A stretch of DNA of 64,000 bases from Candidatus Methylopumilus universalis (GCF_006365315.1 NZ_CP040968.1:434001-498000), one strand, 5' to 3'; positions 25,707 to 34,777 are shown, numbered from the stretch's first letter. Notes: a model not told the origin generated them from the letters alone. Numbers and translations are program-made.

Positions 25707-26834
25707 ATGAAACAAAAATTTGATATTGGAATTATTGGTGCTGGCTTATCTGGATTAACTCTTGGAAATTCTCTTCTCAGTAAAAAAATTAAAAATTTCA
25801 TTTTAATTGAAAAAAATACCCACTTAAAAAATGATAAAACATACAGCTTTTGGTCAGGACCAGGATTGTTTGATATTAAAAAAAGCTTCAGTGTAAAACC
25901 GAAAAAAGAATGGTCACAAATAGAAATTAAGGTTAAAAATAAATCTTACAAGATTGATCTTGGTAGTTACAGGTATGCATGTTATAGCTCAGAATCCATT
26001 CTAGACGAACTATATAAAAAGATTACTAAAGAGGGGATTAAGGTAGAAAGAGGCCAATCAATTAGTCATGTTAAAAAAAATCAAGATGGTTGGGAAATTA
26101 AATTAAAGAATAAAAAAATATTACTTAAGAATGTAATAGATAGCAGACCCAATAAAATATTTGATGATAAGTATCCATCTTTGAAGCAAGTTTTTGTGGG
26201 TTCTGAGATTATTTCAAATCAAAATATATTTGATGAAAATGTGGTGACATTGATGGATTTCTCTGAGTCGAACAAAAATGTTATTTTTACTTATATTCTT
26301 CCATTCTCAAAAAATAAAGCTTTGATAGAAACAACCTTTTTCTCATCCGAGATAAATTTCAAGCAAGTTGGAAAGATACATGATCTTACTTTAAAAAAGT
26401 TTGATATAAAGGAAATAACAAGAACAGAGCAAGCTGTTCTTCCGATGTCGCCATATATTGAAAGGAAAATGGAAGAGCAATATTTTAAGATTGGGAACTT
26501 TGGAGGGGCTTCTAGACCTGCTTCGGGGTATGCATTCACTCGAATCGCACTCTGGGCGAATCAAATAAAAACAAAAAAAGAATTTTGCTATGACATGATT
26601 CATCACAAAGAAAATTATCTTATAAATTGGCTAGATAAAATCTTTCTTTCTGTGTTGAGATCTAATCCTCAAAAAGCCCCTGAAATATTTAAAGTTTTTT
26701 TTACCAAAGTGCCCATTTCATCTGTTATTAGATTTTTATCTGACCAATCAAGACTAGTCGATTATTTTGTGATTATTTTGAAATTACCAAAATTAGTAAT
26801 GCTTAGAGGCTTAATAAACTTATATGTTAAATAA
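25707..26834 (+). CDS. crtY: lycopene beta-cyclase
   Basis: A CrtY-type flavoprotein that cyclises both ends of lycopene to beta-carotene. The N-terminal FAD site is IGIIGAGLSGLTLGNSL; the family motifs TYSFWSG, a FTYILPFS strand and GGASRPASGYAF are also present. Length 375 aa is typical of the proteobacterial CrtY. The gene is very AT-rich, like crtB and blh. The last 11 bp overlap blh. Confidence 0.92.
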   Translation: MKQKFDIGIIGAGLSGLTLGNSLLSKKIKNFILIEKNTHLKNDKTYSFWSGPGLFDIKKSFSVKPKKEWSQIEIKVKNKSYKIDLGSYRYACYSSESILDELYKKITKEGIKVERGQSISHVKKNQDGWEIKLKNKKILLKNVIDSRPNKIFDDKYPSLKQVFVGSEIISNQNIFDENVVTLMDFSESNKNVIFTYILPFSKNKALIETTFFSSEINFKQVGKIHDLTLKKFDIKEITRTEQAVLPMSPYIERKMEEQYFKIGNFGGASRPASGYAFTRIALWANQIKTKKEFCYDMIHHKENYLINWLDKIFLSVLRSNPQKAPEIFKVFFTKVPISSVIRFLSDQSRLVDYFVIILKLPKLVMLRGLINLYVK

Positions 26835-27705
26835 AGTCAGAATTCACCAGTTCTTTTATTTGATATTAAGTTTTTTCTTAATATTTTTTTCTCAACAGCA
26901 TAGTTTTTTGAACATTACTGATATCCATTCATCTCTCGCAATATTATTTCTAATTATTATGTCTTTTGGTCTCTCTCATGGAGCTGCTGACTCCATTATC
27001 ATATGGAAAACTTTTCCTAAATTTAAGACCAAAGCTATAGCTTTCTTAATTTATTTATTCATTGTTCTTTTGGGGCTTATTTTATGGTTTCAAAGTCCCA
27101 TACTAGGTTTAGTTCTTTTACTTTTAATGTCAATGTTCCATTTTGGTCATAGCGATCTTTCACACCTAGGTCAGACCCCTCAATGCATGAAGATTTCATG
27201 GGGTATTGTCATTACATTACTCCCTGTCATTTTTTTTGAAAAAGAAGTTAAATCAATTTTTGATGCTTTAACCAATTCAGATATAAACCTTCAAGTATTC
27301 GTTATGCTTAAATTTATTACAATTGCCTTTATAGCTAGTTTTTTAATTTTGCTTTATCTCGATAAGGTTATTACCAAAAAAGATAAGCTCTTTCTTGCCT
27401 TCGAGTTTTTAATAACAATCATTCTTGCTAGTTTTCTGCAGCCAGTTTATTGGTTTACCTTCTATTTCTGTTTTTTACATGGTCTTAGAGCATTAATTAA
27501 TATTGGAATTAAGTCTTTAAGAGACTTAATGTTTTTAGTAGCTTTTACCTTGCCAGTTACTTTCTTTTCCTACTTTCTTCTTTTTGAGCATTTGCAAATT
27601 AACTATTTAAATATCATTTTTTCTGTTTTAATGGCTCTTACAATTTCTCATATGCTCTTACCTTTAATGAATCGCTTACTGCTCAGCAGACTCTATAAGC
27701 GGTAA
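26824..27705 (+). CDS. blh: beta-carotene 15,15'-dioxygenase (Brp/Blh family)
   Basis: An integral membrane non-haem iron oxygenase that cleaves beta-carotene into two retinals, the chromophore for both upstream rhodopsins. Iron-ligand histidines are visible in LSHGAADSI, MFHFGHSDLSH and FLHGLRALI. About eight hydrophobic helices fill the 293 aa. The ATG lies inside the end of crtY (11-bp overlap), which gives translational coupling. This completes the path from GGPP to retinal in the window. Confidence 0.93.
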   Translation: MLNKVRIHQFFYLILSFFLIFFSQQHSFLNITDIHSSLAILFLIIMSFGLSHGAADSIIIWKTFPKFKTKAIAFLIYLFIVLLGLILWFQSPILGLVLLLLMSMFHFGHSDLSHLGQTPQCMKISWGIVITLLPVIFFEKEVKSIFDALTNSDINLQVFVMLKFITIAFIASFLILLYLDKVITKKDKLFLAFEFLITIILASFLQPVYWFTFYFCFLHGLRALINIGIKSLRDLMFLVAFTLPVTFFSYFLLFEHLQINYLNIIFSVLMALTISHMLLPLMNRLLLSRLYKR

Positions 27706-27727
27706 AATTATTGACGTTCGTTTATTC

Positions 27728-27736
27728 TGCTACAAT
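27728..27736 (+). promoter_or_regulatory. extended -10 promoter element for nhaD
   Basis: TGC-TACAAT (27728-27736) fits an extended -10. A TTGACG lies upstream (27711-27716), but the 14-bp spacer is too short, so the extended element probably does most of the work. It would let nhaD be transcribed separately from blh. Confidence 0.45.
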
Positions 27737-27769
27737 CTATTTCAACCAATAACTTGTTAATTAATAACC

Positions 27770-29053
27770 ATGCTTAGTGCTCTCATTATTATTTTTGTAA
27801 TTACATATGCCGCAATCACACTTGAGCATTCTATAAAAATCAATAAATCAGCCACCGCACTATTGGGAGCAGGTTTGCTTTGGACTATTTACGCAGTTTC
27901 AACAGGTGACCATAAACTCGTAGGCCATCAACTAAGTGAATCTATAGCTTCTACCGCAGAAATTGTTTTCTTCTTAATTGGTGCTATGACCATTGTTGAG
28001 GTGATTGATGCGCATAATGGCTTTGAAGTTATTACATCTCGCATTAAAACTAAAAAACTTTCACATTTATTGTGGATAGTTGGATTCCTATCCTTTTTCC
28101 TAAGTGCAGTTTTAGATAATTTAACAGCCACTATTGTCATGATTTCTCTCACAAGAAAACTTTTACAAAAACAAGAAGATCGTCTCCTATTCGCAGCAAT
28201 GGTAGTGATTTCTGCTAATGCAGGGGGCGCTTGGTCTCCTATTGGGGATGTTACAACGACCATGTTATGGATTGGAGGGCAGATTACAACACTAGCGATT
28301 ATTAAAGGATTGTTCTTGGCCTCATTAGCTAATCTCATTGCACCGTTATTGTTTGTTAGTCATGCCATGCGAGGCAAACTTATTTCAACGCAAACTAAAA
28401 CATACAGCGCCTCTTCAATGCTGACATCTGATTTTGAGCGAAATACCATGTTTTATTTGGGGCTTGGTATTTTGATCTTAGTACCTGTATTTAAAACAGT
28501 GACGCATTTACCACCTTTTATGGGTATCCTTTTTGGATTAGGAATTCTTTGGCTGGTAGGGGATTTGATACATTACAAGAAGGATGATGCTGACAAACAG
28601 CAATTCACTCTAGCCCATGCTTTGCATCGAATTGATATGACTTCCATTGTTTTCTTTATCGGTATTTTATTAGCTGTGGCAACACTCGAGCATAGCCATA
28701 TACTTCACTCATTCTCTGAATTTTTAGATAAAACAGTGGGTCGTCAGGATTATATTGTGACGTTATTGGGATTATTGAGTGCTGTTGTTGATAATGTACC
28801 CCTTGTCGCAGCTTCAATGGGCATGTATGACTTAACTCAATATCCGGCTGATAGTTTCTTATGGGAATTTATGGCCTATTGTGCAGGCACAGGTGGGTCC
28901 ATACTCATTATTGGTTCAGCTGCAGGAGTCGCTGCAATGGGCTTAGAAAAAATACCATTCTTTTGGTACGTTAAAAAGATTAGTTGGTTAGCTTTAATTG
29001 GGTATTTCGCAGGTATAGCTGTTTATATCACTCAATACAATCTAACTCATTAA
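27770..29053 (+). CDS. nhaD: NhaD-type sodium/proton antiporter
   Basis: A 427-aa polytopic protein of the NhaD/ion transporter superfamily that exchanges Na+ for H+. Recognisable parts are SAVLDNLTATIVM (helix with the ion-binding Asp-Asn), NAGGAWSPIGDVTTTMLW and the repeated half SAVVDNVPLVAASMG, followed by GTGGSILIIGSAAGVAAMG. About 12 helices are visible. It sits 64 bp after blh, so light-driven proton pumping and Na+ extrusion may be physiologically linked, though it appears to have its own promoter. Confidence 0.9.
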   Translation: MLSALIIIFVITYAAITLEHSIKINKSATALLGAGLLWTIYAVSTGDHKLVGHQLSESIASTAEIVFFLIGAMTIVEVIDAHNGFEVITSRIKTKKLSHLLWIVGFLSFFLSAVLDNLTATIVMISLTRKLLQKQEDRLLFAAMVVISANAGGAWSPIGDVTTTMLWIGGQITTLAIIKGLFLASLANLIAPLLFVSHAMRGKLISTQTKTYSASSMLTSDFERNTMFYLGLGILILVPVFKTVTHLPPFMGILFGLGILWLVGDLIHYKKDDADKQQFTLAHALHRIDMTSIVFFIGILLAVATLEHSHILHSFSEFLDKTVGRQDYIVTLLGLLSAVVDNVPLVAASMGMYDLTQYPADSFLWEFMAYCAGTGGSILIIGSAAGVAAMGLEKIPFFWYVKKISWLALIGYFAGIAVYITQYNLTH

Positions 29054-29067
29054 AACGCTATCTAGAT

Positions 29068-30324
29068 TTAGTGCGCGATGATTAGCTGATTCCAGTTAGT
29101 TGTGTAGTTCCTTGATTTGAATTGAGCCTTCATTTCCCATTCTTTTGTTATACCTTCACTACCTAACTTTAATTTACCTTTCCATCTTTGGTTGATGGTG
29201 TCCATGATCTTCATGCGAGAATTTGAAATCGTATCGCTAAATAAATGGCCTTGCATTTTATGTTTGGAAGTTAAATTACATAATGTAATACCAGCTTTTT
29301 GATAATCAAAACCCTCACGGTAAATATAATCTAATCCCAATAAGGCTGCATTGGTTAATACCATTGAATCATCACTCGGCTGAAATAAGGGAATGTTGAC
29401 TCCGTTCGCATATTGTTTCTTATCATCATGTGGACTTGTTCTAATGTAGATATATAAGGATGTAGCGACTGATTCTTGTTTTCTCATTCTTTCAGCGGCG
29501 CGGGTGGTATATGAAGTCACAGCCTCTATGAGTTCTTGTTTGTCTCTCACTCGTCTACCAAAAGAACGCGATACTATAATCTCTTTATTAGGTTCTTCTA
29601 TATCTTTTAATTCTATACACATCACACCATTAAGTTCACGTACTGTCTTTTCAAGGACAATACTAAATTGTTGACGTATATAGTCTGGATCTGCATGTTT
29701 TAAATCTAGGATAGACATAATGCCAAGTTGATTAAGTTTAGGCGCTAATGATCTACCAACCCCCCAAATGTCAGTAACAGGAAAATGACTCATCCAGGTT
29801 TCAAGCGTGTCTTCATCCATGACATTTAAATTACACACACCTTTAAATGATGGATTCTTTTTTGCAATGTGATTAGCTAATTTAGATAATGTTTTGGTTG
29901 AGCCTATACCAATAGACACAGGTAATCCTGTCCATTGTTTAATTTTAGTTTTAATTTGTTGGCCATACTTAATGAGATCTTTGGATTTGAATGAGCTTAG
30001 GTCTAGGAATGATTCATCCACGGAATAAATTTCTTGGTCAGGACTAAATTTGGACAACAACGTCATTACGCGATGACTCATATCTAAATAGAGTGTGTAG
30101 TTAGATGACAGGGCTGTGACATTCTCTTGCTTGGCAAACTCTTTAAATTTAAACCAAGGCGTACCCATTTTAATGCCAAGTTCTTTAGCTTCATTAGAAC
30201 GGGAGATAGCACAGCCGTCGTTGTTACTTAATACCACCACTGGTTTATTTTCTAGCTTAGGATTAAATACTCTTTCACAGCTGACATAGAAGTTATTAAC
30301 GTCAATAAGGGCAATGGATTTCAT
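29068..30324 (-). CDS. umuC: Y-family translesion DNA polymerase, UmuC type
   Basis: The catalytic subunit of polymerase V. The palm/finger motifs are clear: [16 protein letters not shown] with the first catalytic Asp, [15 protein letters not shown] and [10 protein letters not shown] with the catalytic Asp-Glu pair. The UmuC-specific C-terminal domain is present, and 418 aa is full length. umuD is not next to it, and I find no CTG-N10-CAG LexA box in the 84 bp upstream, so SOS control is not evident. Start ATG 30322-30324. Confidence 0.93.
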   Translation of the reverse strand: MKSIALIDVNNFYVSCERVFNPKLENKPVVVLSNNDGCAISRSNEAKELGIKMGTPWFKFKEFAKQENVTALSSNYTLYLDMSHRVMTLLSKFSPDQEIYSVDESFLDLSSFKSKDLIKYGQQIKTKIKQWTGLPVSIGIGSTKTLSKLANHIAKKNPSFKGVCNLNVMDEDTLETWMSHFPVTDIWGVGRSLAPKLNQLGIMSILDLKHADPDYIRQQFSIVLEKTVRELNGVMCIELKDIEEPNKEIIVSRSFGRRVRDKQELIEAVTSYTTRAAERMRKQESVATSLYIYIRTSPHDDKKQYANGVNIPLFQPSDDSMVLTNAALLGLDYIYREGFDYQKAGITLCNLTSKHKMQGHLFSDTISNSRMKIMDTINQRWKGKLKLGSEGITKEWEMKAQFKSRNYTTNWNQLIIAH

Positions 30325-30408
30325 AAATTTATTTTACTTGAAAACAAGGGGTTCGAGCAGGTTAGGGCGGGGGGATTTTTTTAAATAAATCTGTGCTAAA
30401 CTGCCGTT

Positions 30409-30723
30409 ATGTTTAAGCGCCTCTATAGTATTTTATGTTTAATCTTTTTGTTTGCTTTTAGTCAGCAAGCAGCGATTGCGCATGAAATTTCTCATATACA
30501 GGAACACACCCAAAAGACCCAATCTCATAAGTCAGATCTGAGCTCTTGTACCCAATGTATTGGTTTCGCAAAACTTCAGCATATTAATGATAGTGAATTT
30601 GTTTTCAATCTTGAAGAATTAAATCATTACACGGTATTTGTAGTCCAGTCTCATTCATATGAATCTCTCACAGCAATTCACTTTGCTGCTCGCGCTCCAC
30701 CTCAAACTTCAGTATTAAATTAA
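30409..30723 (+). CDS. exported His/Cys-containing small protein, DUF2946-like
   Basis: A 104-aa protein with a signal peptide (cleavage after AIA, before HEISH). The mature part is rich in His (HEISHIQEH, SHKS) and has a CTQC pair, with the C-terminal ending AARAPPQ that I associate with DUF2946-type proteins next to metal-uptake receptors. It precedes the ZnuD-like receptor gene by 74 bp. A periplasmic metal-binding accessory is the likely role, by inference. A TAAACT -10-like box ends only 10 bp before the ATG, so the leader would be very short. Confidence 0.6.
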   Translation: MFKRLYSILCLIFLFAFSQQAAIAHEISHIQEHTQKTQSHKSDLSSCTQCIGFAKLQHINDSEFVFNLEELNHYTVFVVQSHSYESLTAIHFAARAPPQTSVLN

Positions 30724-30741
30724 ATTTAATTTAATTTACCT

Positions 30742-30758
30742 CCTTAAATCTTTTAAGG
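30742..30758. repeat. inverted repeat in the leader of the ZnuD-like receptor
   Basis: CCTTAAA (30742-30748) pairs perfectly with TTTAAGG (30752-30758) over a TCT centre. No T run follows at once. It may be a regulator site (for example metal-dependent) or an attenuator; no known consensus fits. Confidence 0.4.
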
Positions 30759-30797
30759 ACGTTTGCTTTACTAATTTTTTATTGAAGAGGTTTCAAA

Positions 30798-32918
30798 ATG
30801 AAGCTCAAAAAAATAACATGTGCATTATTTTTTATGTTTACTTTTCCGGCAGTAGCTGCCGATAAGGGAACTTTAACTATACCCACCACGGCAGTAACTG
30901 GAAATCCTTTAGGTGTTGGCTCTGATCAAATGGTGGTCCCCATTTCAATTTTAAATGGCCGTGAACTTTCATTAAAACGAGAAAATACATTAGCCGAAAC
31001 ATTAAATAGTATTCCAGGTGTAAGCAATAGTTCCTTTGGCCCTTCAGTAGGGCGTCCTATGATTCGAGGTATGGATAGCGATCGCGTTAAGATTCTGCAG
31101 AATGGCGTTAATAATTTAGATGCTTCTAACTTAAGTTCTGACCATGGTGTATCGATCGATCCTTTAATTATTGAGCAGATTGATGTGATTCGCGGACCTG
31201 CGACCCTTCTTTATGGTGGTGGAGCAGTAGGCGGTGTAGTAAATGCCATTGATCACCGTATCCCTAAAGAAAAACTCCAGGGGATTACGGGTCGAGGTGA
31301 AGTGCGTTATGGAGGTGCTAATTTAGAGCAAAGTAATGCGGCTGTGGTTGATGTGGGTACAGGAAATTTTGTGATGCACTTTGACGCTTATAACCGAGAT
31401 TCGAAGAATTTACGAATACCGGGTAACGCAATTTCAAATAGACTTGAGTCGACTAAGTATTGGAATCCAGCAGCAGGCGACATAGTCGTTGATGTTTACC
31501 CAGGGGATTATCGCACTTACCCAACTAACCATGGCAGAAAAAAACTTCTTAACAGCCAATCTGAAACAAGGGGAGGAGCAGTGGGAGCTTCGATGATTTT
31601 TGATAGAGGTTATGCTGGGGTGAGTTACGCTAAACATCAAACAAAGTACGGTAGCGTTAAGGAGCCCGGTATTCTTTTGGACATGGATACGGATCGCATT
31701 GATTTTGCATCTGAAATAAGAGACTTAGGTAGTTTTTTTGAAAGGGCTAAATTTAAAGCAGCTTACACAGATTACCGTCATCATGAGATGGACGCGGTTA
31801 CAATTCACACCACCTTTAAAAATAGAGCGATAGATGGAACGTTTGAGCTGATGCATGTACCTTTGTTCGGTTTAAAAGGGGTGATCGGTACACAATTTGA
31901 TAATGGTAAATTTGATGCAATCGGACACGAAGCTTTTATACCTAATTCAAAAACTAACTCACAGTCCGTTTATGTTTATGAAGAACTTCCTCTCAACCAA
32001 CATAAAATGACCTTTGGTCTTAGGCATGGTAAGCATGAAGTTGAGAGTAAAGGTGGTGGAGAAATTGATCATGATACTGATTTAGCTAAATTTGGCGATC
32101 CTTCAAGAAAAAAATTTAGTACCAATAATGCAGCAATTGGCGGTTTATATGCGCTCAATGAGCAATGGTCATTAACAGGTAATTTATCCCACAATGAACG
32201 AGCACCATCTTATTTTGAACTCTTTGCAAATGGGGTACATACAGCAACAGGAGTTTATCAAGAAGGTCAGTCAGATTTAAAAAAGGAAAAATCGAATGGA
32301 CTAGATGGACAGATTCGCTGGAAGTCTGGGCAGGACAGTTTAACTGTTGGGGCTTATTTTAATAAGTTTTCAAATTTTATCGGCCTTTTATCAACAAACT
32401 CAGAGGGTCATGCCCATAATGAGGCGGAAGAAGGCACTGAAATTACCTACTTAAAATCTACCTTTTCAGGCATTAAAGCTGAATTTAAAGGTGTGGAGTT
32501 AGAAGGTAAAACTATGTTGACAGATTACGTTCAGTTTAATGTAAGAGGAGATTATGTCGATGCCAAGGATAAAACGAATGGTGGTTATGTGCCTCGTATA
32601 TCGCCCCTTAAATTAGGCGCAGGTCTTAAATATGAATTTGATCGTTTTGGTGCAAGGTTAGATGTGCTCCATGCTTTCAAGCAAGATCGTGTTGCGTCAA
32701 ATTATAATTATCAGGGAGGTAAAGAGCTTATGACAGATGCTTATACAAACGTCAGTATGATGGCCACTTATAAGTTACCTACACAATTAAATCTAGAGGC
32801 CTTTACACGAGCTAATAATTTATTGGACGAAGAAATTCGCGAGCATACATCTTTCTTAAAAGATATAGCGCCGATGGGTGGACGATCAATCATGTTTGGA
32901 CTTCGAGGCGAATTCTAG
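30798..32918 (+). CDS. TonB-dependent receptor, ZnuD-like (zinc/metal uptake)
   Basis: A 706-aa outer-membrane receptor. Parts in order: signal peptide (cleavage near AVA-AD), plug domain (LAETLNSIPGVSNSSFG, RPMIRGMDSDRVKIL, GPATLLYGGGAVGGVVN) and barrel ending in phenylalanine. The extracellular loop SEGHAHNEAEEG is His- and acid-rich as in ZnuD zinc receptors. A good GAAGAGG RBS precedes ATG 30798. The gene follows a His-rich exported protein, which supports a divalent-metal role. Haem transport, reported for Neisseria ZnuD, is an alternative. Confidence 0.85.
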   Translation: MKLKKITCALFFMFTFPAVAADKGTLTIPTTAVTGNPLGVGSDQMVVPISILNGRELSLKRENTLAETLNSIPGVSNSSFGPSVGRPMIRGMDSDRVKILQNGVNNLDASNLSSDHGVSIDPLIIEQIDVIRGPATLLYGGGAVGGVVNAIDHRIPKEKLQGITGRGEVRYGGANLEQSNAAVVDVGTGNFVMHFDAYNRDSKNLRIPGNAISNRLESTKYWNPAAGDIVVDVYPGDYRTYPTNHGRKKLLNSQSETRGGAVGASMIFDRGYAGVSYAKHQTKYGSVKEPGILLDMDTDRIDFASEIRDLGSFFERAKFKAAYTDYRHHEMDAVTIHTTFKNRAIDGTFELMHVPLFGLKGVIGTQFDNGKFDAIGHEAFIPNSKTNSQSVYVYEELPLNQHKMTFGLRHGKHEVESKGGGEIDHDTDLAKFGDPSRKKFSTNNAAIGGLYALNEQWSLTGNLSHNERAPSYFELFANGVHTATGVYQEGQSDLKKEKSNGLDGQIRWKSGQDSLTVGAYFNKFSNFIGLLSTNSEGHAHNEAEEGTEITYLKSTFSGIKAEFKGVELEGKTMLTDYVQFNVRGDYVDAKDKTNGGYVPRISPLKLGAGLKYEFDRFGARLDVLHAFKQDRVASNYNYQGGKELMTDAYTNVSMMATYKLPTQLNLEAFTRANNLLDEEIREHTSFLKDIAPMGGRSIMFGLRGEF

Positions 32919-33014
32919 CAGACAAAATTTGAGGCCCAGGCAAAGGAATTTTCTTGGGCTGGAGTAAGGCTTTGATGCAAAGGTCTTGAAAACTTTAACT
33001 CTTGAATAACCTAT

Positions 33015-33497
33015 TTAATTAGCTGGTTTATTATCTTTATCTAACGACTTAGATTTGTACAATGTCTTTGATTTGACGTCACCATTTCTTTCCCAATAAG
33101 TTTCGTATCCCACTTTTTCACCATTTACAAAATTAGATTCAGATCGCTTGGTGCCGTTGTCATAAAAAAGGGTAAATAAACCATCTTCCTTTCCATTTTT
33201 GTAATGTGCTTCTAGCTTTAGTTGGCCATTTTCGAACCACTGATTCCAGATACCATCTTCTTTATCGTTCTTATAGCTTGTTTGAATATATTTTCCGCCA
33301 CTGATGTACCAAAAAGTTTCTAAACCTTCTTTTTTTCCATTAATGTAATTAACTTCATATTTTAAATTTCCATTGTGGTACTTCTCAGTGTATTTGCCAG
33401 TTAATGGCTTTTCGGATGTTTCATTGGCATGTGTTGCAAATGAAAAGAGCAGGATACCTAAAAGATAAAATACCTTAAAGTTTTTAATAGATAACAT
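33015..33497 (-). CDS. exported MORN-repeat (YwqK-type) protein
   Basis: A 160-aa protein with a signal peptide (cleavage near THA-NE) and about five tandem MORN-like repeats of the form YxNGxxxxxxxYxNGKxxG, for example YHNGNLKYEVNY, WFENGQLKLEAHY and FYDNGTKRSESNF. Members are often labelled YwqK-family antitoxins, but there is no toxin gene here; the label should not be taken as function. It follows, by 14 bp, another small exported protein on the same strand. Confidence 0.75.
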   Translation of the reverse strand: MLSIKNFKVFYLLGILLFSFATHANETSEKPLTGKYTEKYHNGNLKYEVNYINGKKEGLETFWYISGGKYIQTSYKNDKEDGIWNQWFENGQLKLEAHYKNGKEDGLFTLFYDNGTKRSESNFVNGEKVGYETYWERNGDVKSKTLYKSKSLDKDNKPAN

Positions 33498-33511
33498 ATA
33501 GGAATATTACC

Positions 33512-33904
33512 TTAACTTGCTAAGCAGCTTTTAGAGAAATCTTTAGTTTGTCTTAGTGAAGTTTTAAGATCTTCGCGAGGGTAAAAATGAGGTTCATTAA
33601 TATAAGACGCTTCAACTTGTTTACAATTTTTATTGTCTAGTTTATTAATGCTCGCAATAAAGCAAGAAGGGTTATATTTAATGAGCTCCTCAAGAACTCC
33701 AGCATATTTTGATCTTTTTTCTTGGTCAGAGGTATTTTGAATAGCTTTTTTGATAAATTCATCTAACTGATTAGGGTTCATGCATTGGTTGATTTGACCA
33801 ATAAAAGCTCTTTGATTTTCGAGCTTCTTTATATCTATATCGTTATTATTGGCAGCCCATAGCTGCTGGCTTAAGGCTAAAAGTAAGAAAATAAGATGTT
33901 TCAT
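33512..33904 (-). CDS. small exported protein with conserved cysteines
   Basis: A 130-aa protein with a signal peptide (cleavage after LWA, before ANNND). The mature part is helical and carries four cysteines (QCMNP, PSCFI, NCKQ, SCLA) that could form two disulfides in the periplasm. I do not recognise a family. It is probably co-transcribed with the MORN protein downstream. Start ATG 33902-33904. Confidence 0.6.
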   Translation of the reverse strand: MKHLIFLLLALSQQLWAANNNDIDIKKLENQRAFIGQINQCMNPNQLDEFIKKAIQNTSDQEKRSKYAGVLEELIKYNPSCFIASINKLDNKNCKQVEASYINEPHFYPREDLKTSLRQTKDFSKSCLAS

Positions 33905-34051
33905 AAAAATCCATATAAATTTAATGGTTCTTTGTCATATATTCTTGGAAAAAGTTCACAATAAGGGTCAAAATAATTCAAAATGGAATAATCTAGAATT
34001 TAGGCATTATGGATTGAACTCAACGAGGCTAAATTAACTCTTAAAAACAAT

Positions 34052-34666
34052 ATGATAAAAAGAATTATTCATCATGAAGCTGAAAGTTTTTCCGACTACT
34101 TTGCTTTAGTTTGTACTAAATTTCTACGTGTCTTTGCCGATACTTTCTTTGCAGGACGTTATGGACATAGGGCAGTAGTATTAGAGACCGTGGCGGGTGT
34201 GCCAGGTATGGTGGGTGGCACATTGCAGCATCTTAAGTCTTTAAGGCGTATCGAAAATGATCAAGGATGGATAAAGACACTTCTGGATGAGGCCGAGAAT
34301 GAACGTATGCATTTAATGACTTTTATTGAAATTGCCAAACCTAATACATTCGAGCGATTTTTGATTATTTTAGCGCAAGGTATTTTCTATAATTTATTCT
34401 TTTTGCTTTATTTGATATCGTCCAAAACAGCTCATCGTTTGGTTGGCTATTTTGAAGAAGAGGCTGTCTATAGCTATACAGAATATTTGCAGGGCATTCA
34501 AGAAGGCAAGTATGAAAATATTCCAGCACCTCAAATAGCTATTGATTACTGGCATCTTAAAAAAGATGCGCGCTTAAGTGATGTGGTTATAGCGGTTAGA
34601 GAAGATGAAATGAATCACAGGGATGTCAATCACTACTTTTCGAATCAACTTAATAAAAAAGCCTAG
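34052..34666 (+). CDS. aox: ubiquinol alternative oxidase
   Basis: A di-iron, interfacial membrane oxidase that passes electrons from ubiquinol to oxygen without pumping protons. All metal-ligand motifs are present: LETVAGVPG (Glu45), NERMH (Glu84, His87), EEEAVYSYT (Glu136) and [12 protein letters not shown] (Glu186, His189). The two hydrophobic helices that anchor the dimer are visible. Length 204 aa is near the minimal catalytic core, lacking the long N-terminal region of eukaryotic enzymes. A terminator overlaps its last codons. It could drain electrons under high light or when bc1/oxidase is limited; this is inference. Confidence 0.93.
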   Translation: MIKRIIHHEAESFSDYFALVCTKFLRVFADTFFAGRYGHRAVVLETVAGVPGMVGGTLQHLKSLRRIENDQGWIKTLLDEAENERMHLMTFIEIAKPNTFERFLIILAQGIFYNLFFLLYLISSKTAHRLVGYFEEEAVYSYTEYLQGIQEGKYENIPAPQIAIDYWHLKKDARLSDVVIAVREDEMNHRDVNHYFSNQLNKKA

Positions 34667-34684
34667 CAGAAGCTAGGCTTTTTT
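34657..34684. terminator. bidirectional terminator between aox and pqqA
   Basis: GCCTAGC (34661-34667) pairs perfectly with GCTAGGC (34672-34678) over an AGAA loop, flanked by an A run upstream and a T run downstream. It therefore works on both strands, for aox and for convergent pqqA. The aox stop codon lies in the stem. Confidence 0.9.
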
Positions 34685-34705
34685 ATTTAGGGTACTAATA
34701 AACAA

Positions 34706-34777
34706 TTACTTGTTCATTACGTACATAGTTACTTCAAAGCCAAAACGCATTTCTGTAGCTGCTGGAGTTGTCCACAT
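34706..34777 (-). CDS. pqqA: pyrroloquinoline quinone precursor peptide PqqA
   Basis: A 23-aa peptide starting at ATG 34775-34777 with AAAGGA seven bases upstream. It begins MWTTPAATEMRFGFEVTMYV, with the conserved Glu and Tyr three residues apart (ExxxY) that PqqE cross-links to build PQQ. This is the substrate peptide for the cofactor of methanol dehydrogenase. No pqqB, C, D or E gene is adjacent: on this strand it is followed by a terminator and preceded by a gap of 281 bp. It therefore stands alone and must be served by pqqBCDE elsewhere. Very short, but the motif is unmistakable. Confidence 0.92.
   Translation of the reverse strand: MWTTPAATEMRFGFEVTMYVMNK

Noticed and set aside
27928-28338. 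Minus-strand frame opposite nhaD
   Set aside because: Antisense to strongly conserved NhaD motifs; no RBS and no recognisable domain.
30325-30408. LexA/SOS box upstream of umuC
   Set aside because: No CTG-N10-CAG arrangement is present on either strand in the gap.
33015-33497. Toxin-antitoxin system based on the YwqK-type MORN protein
   Set aside because: The partner gene is a small exported Cys protein and both carry signal peptides; nothing resembles a toxin.
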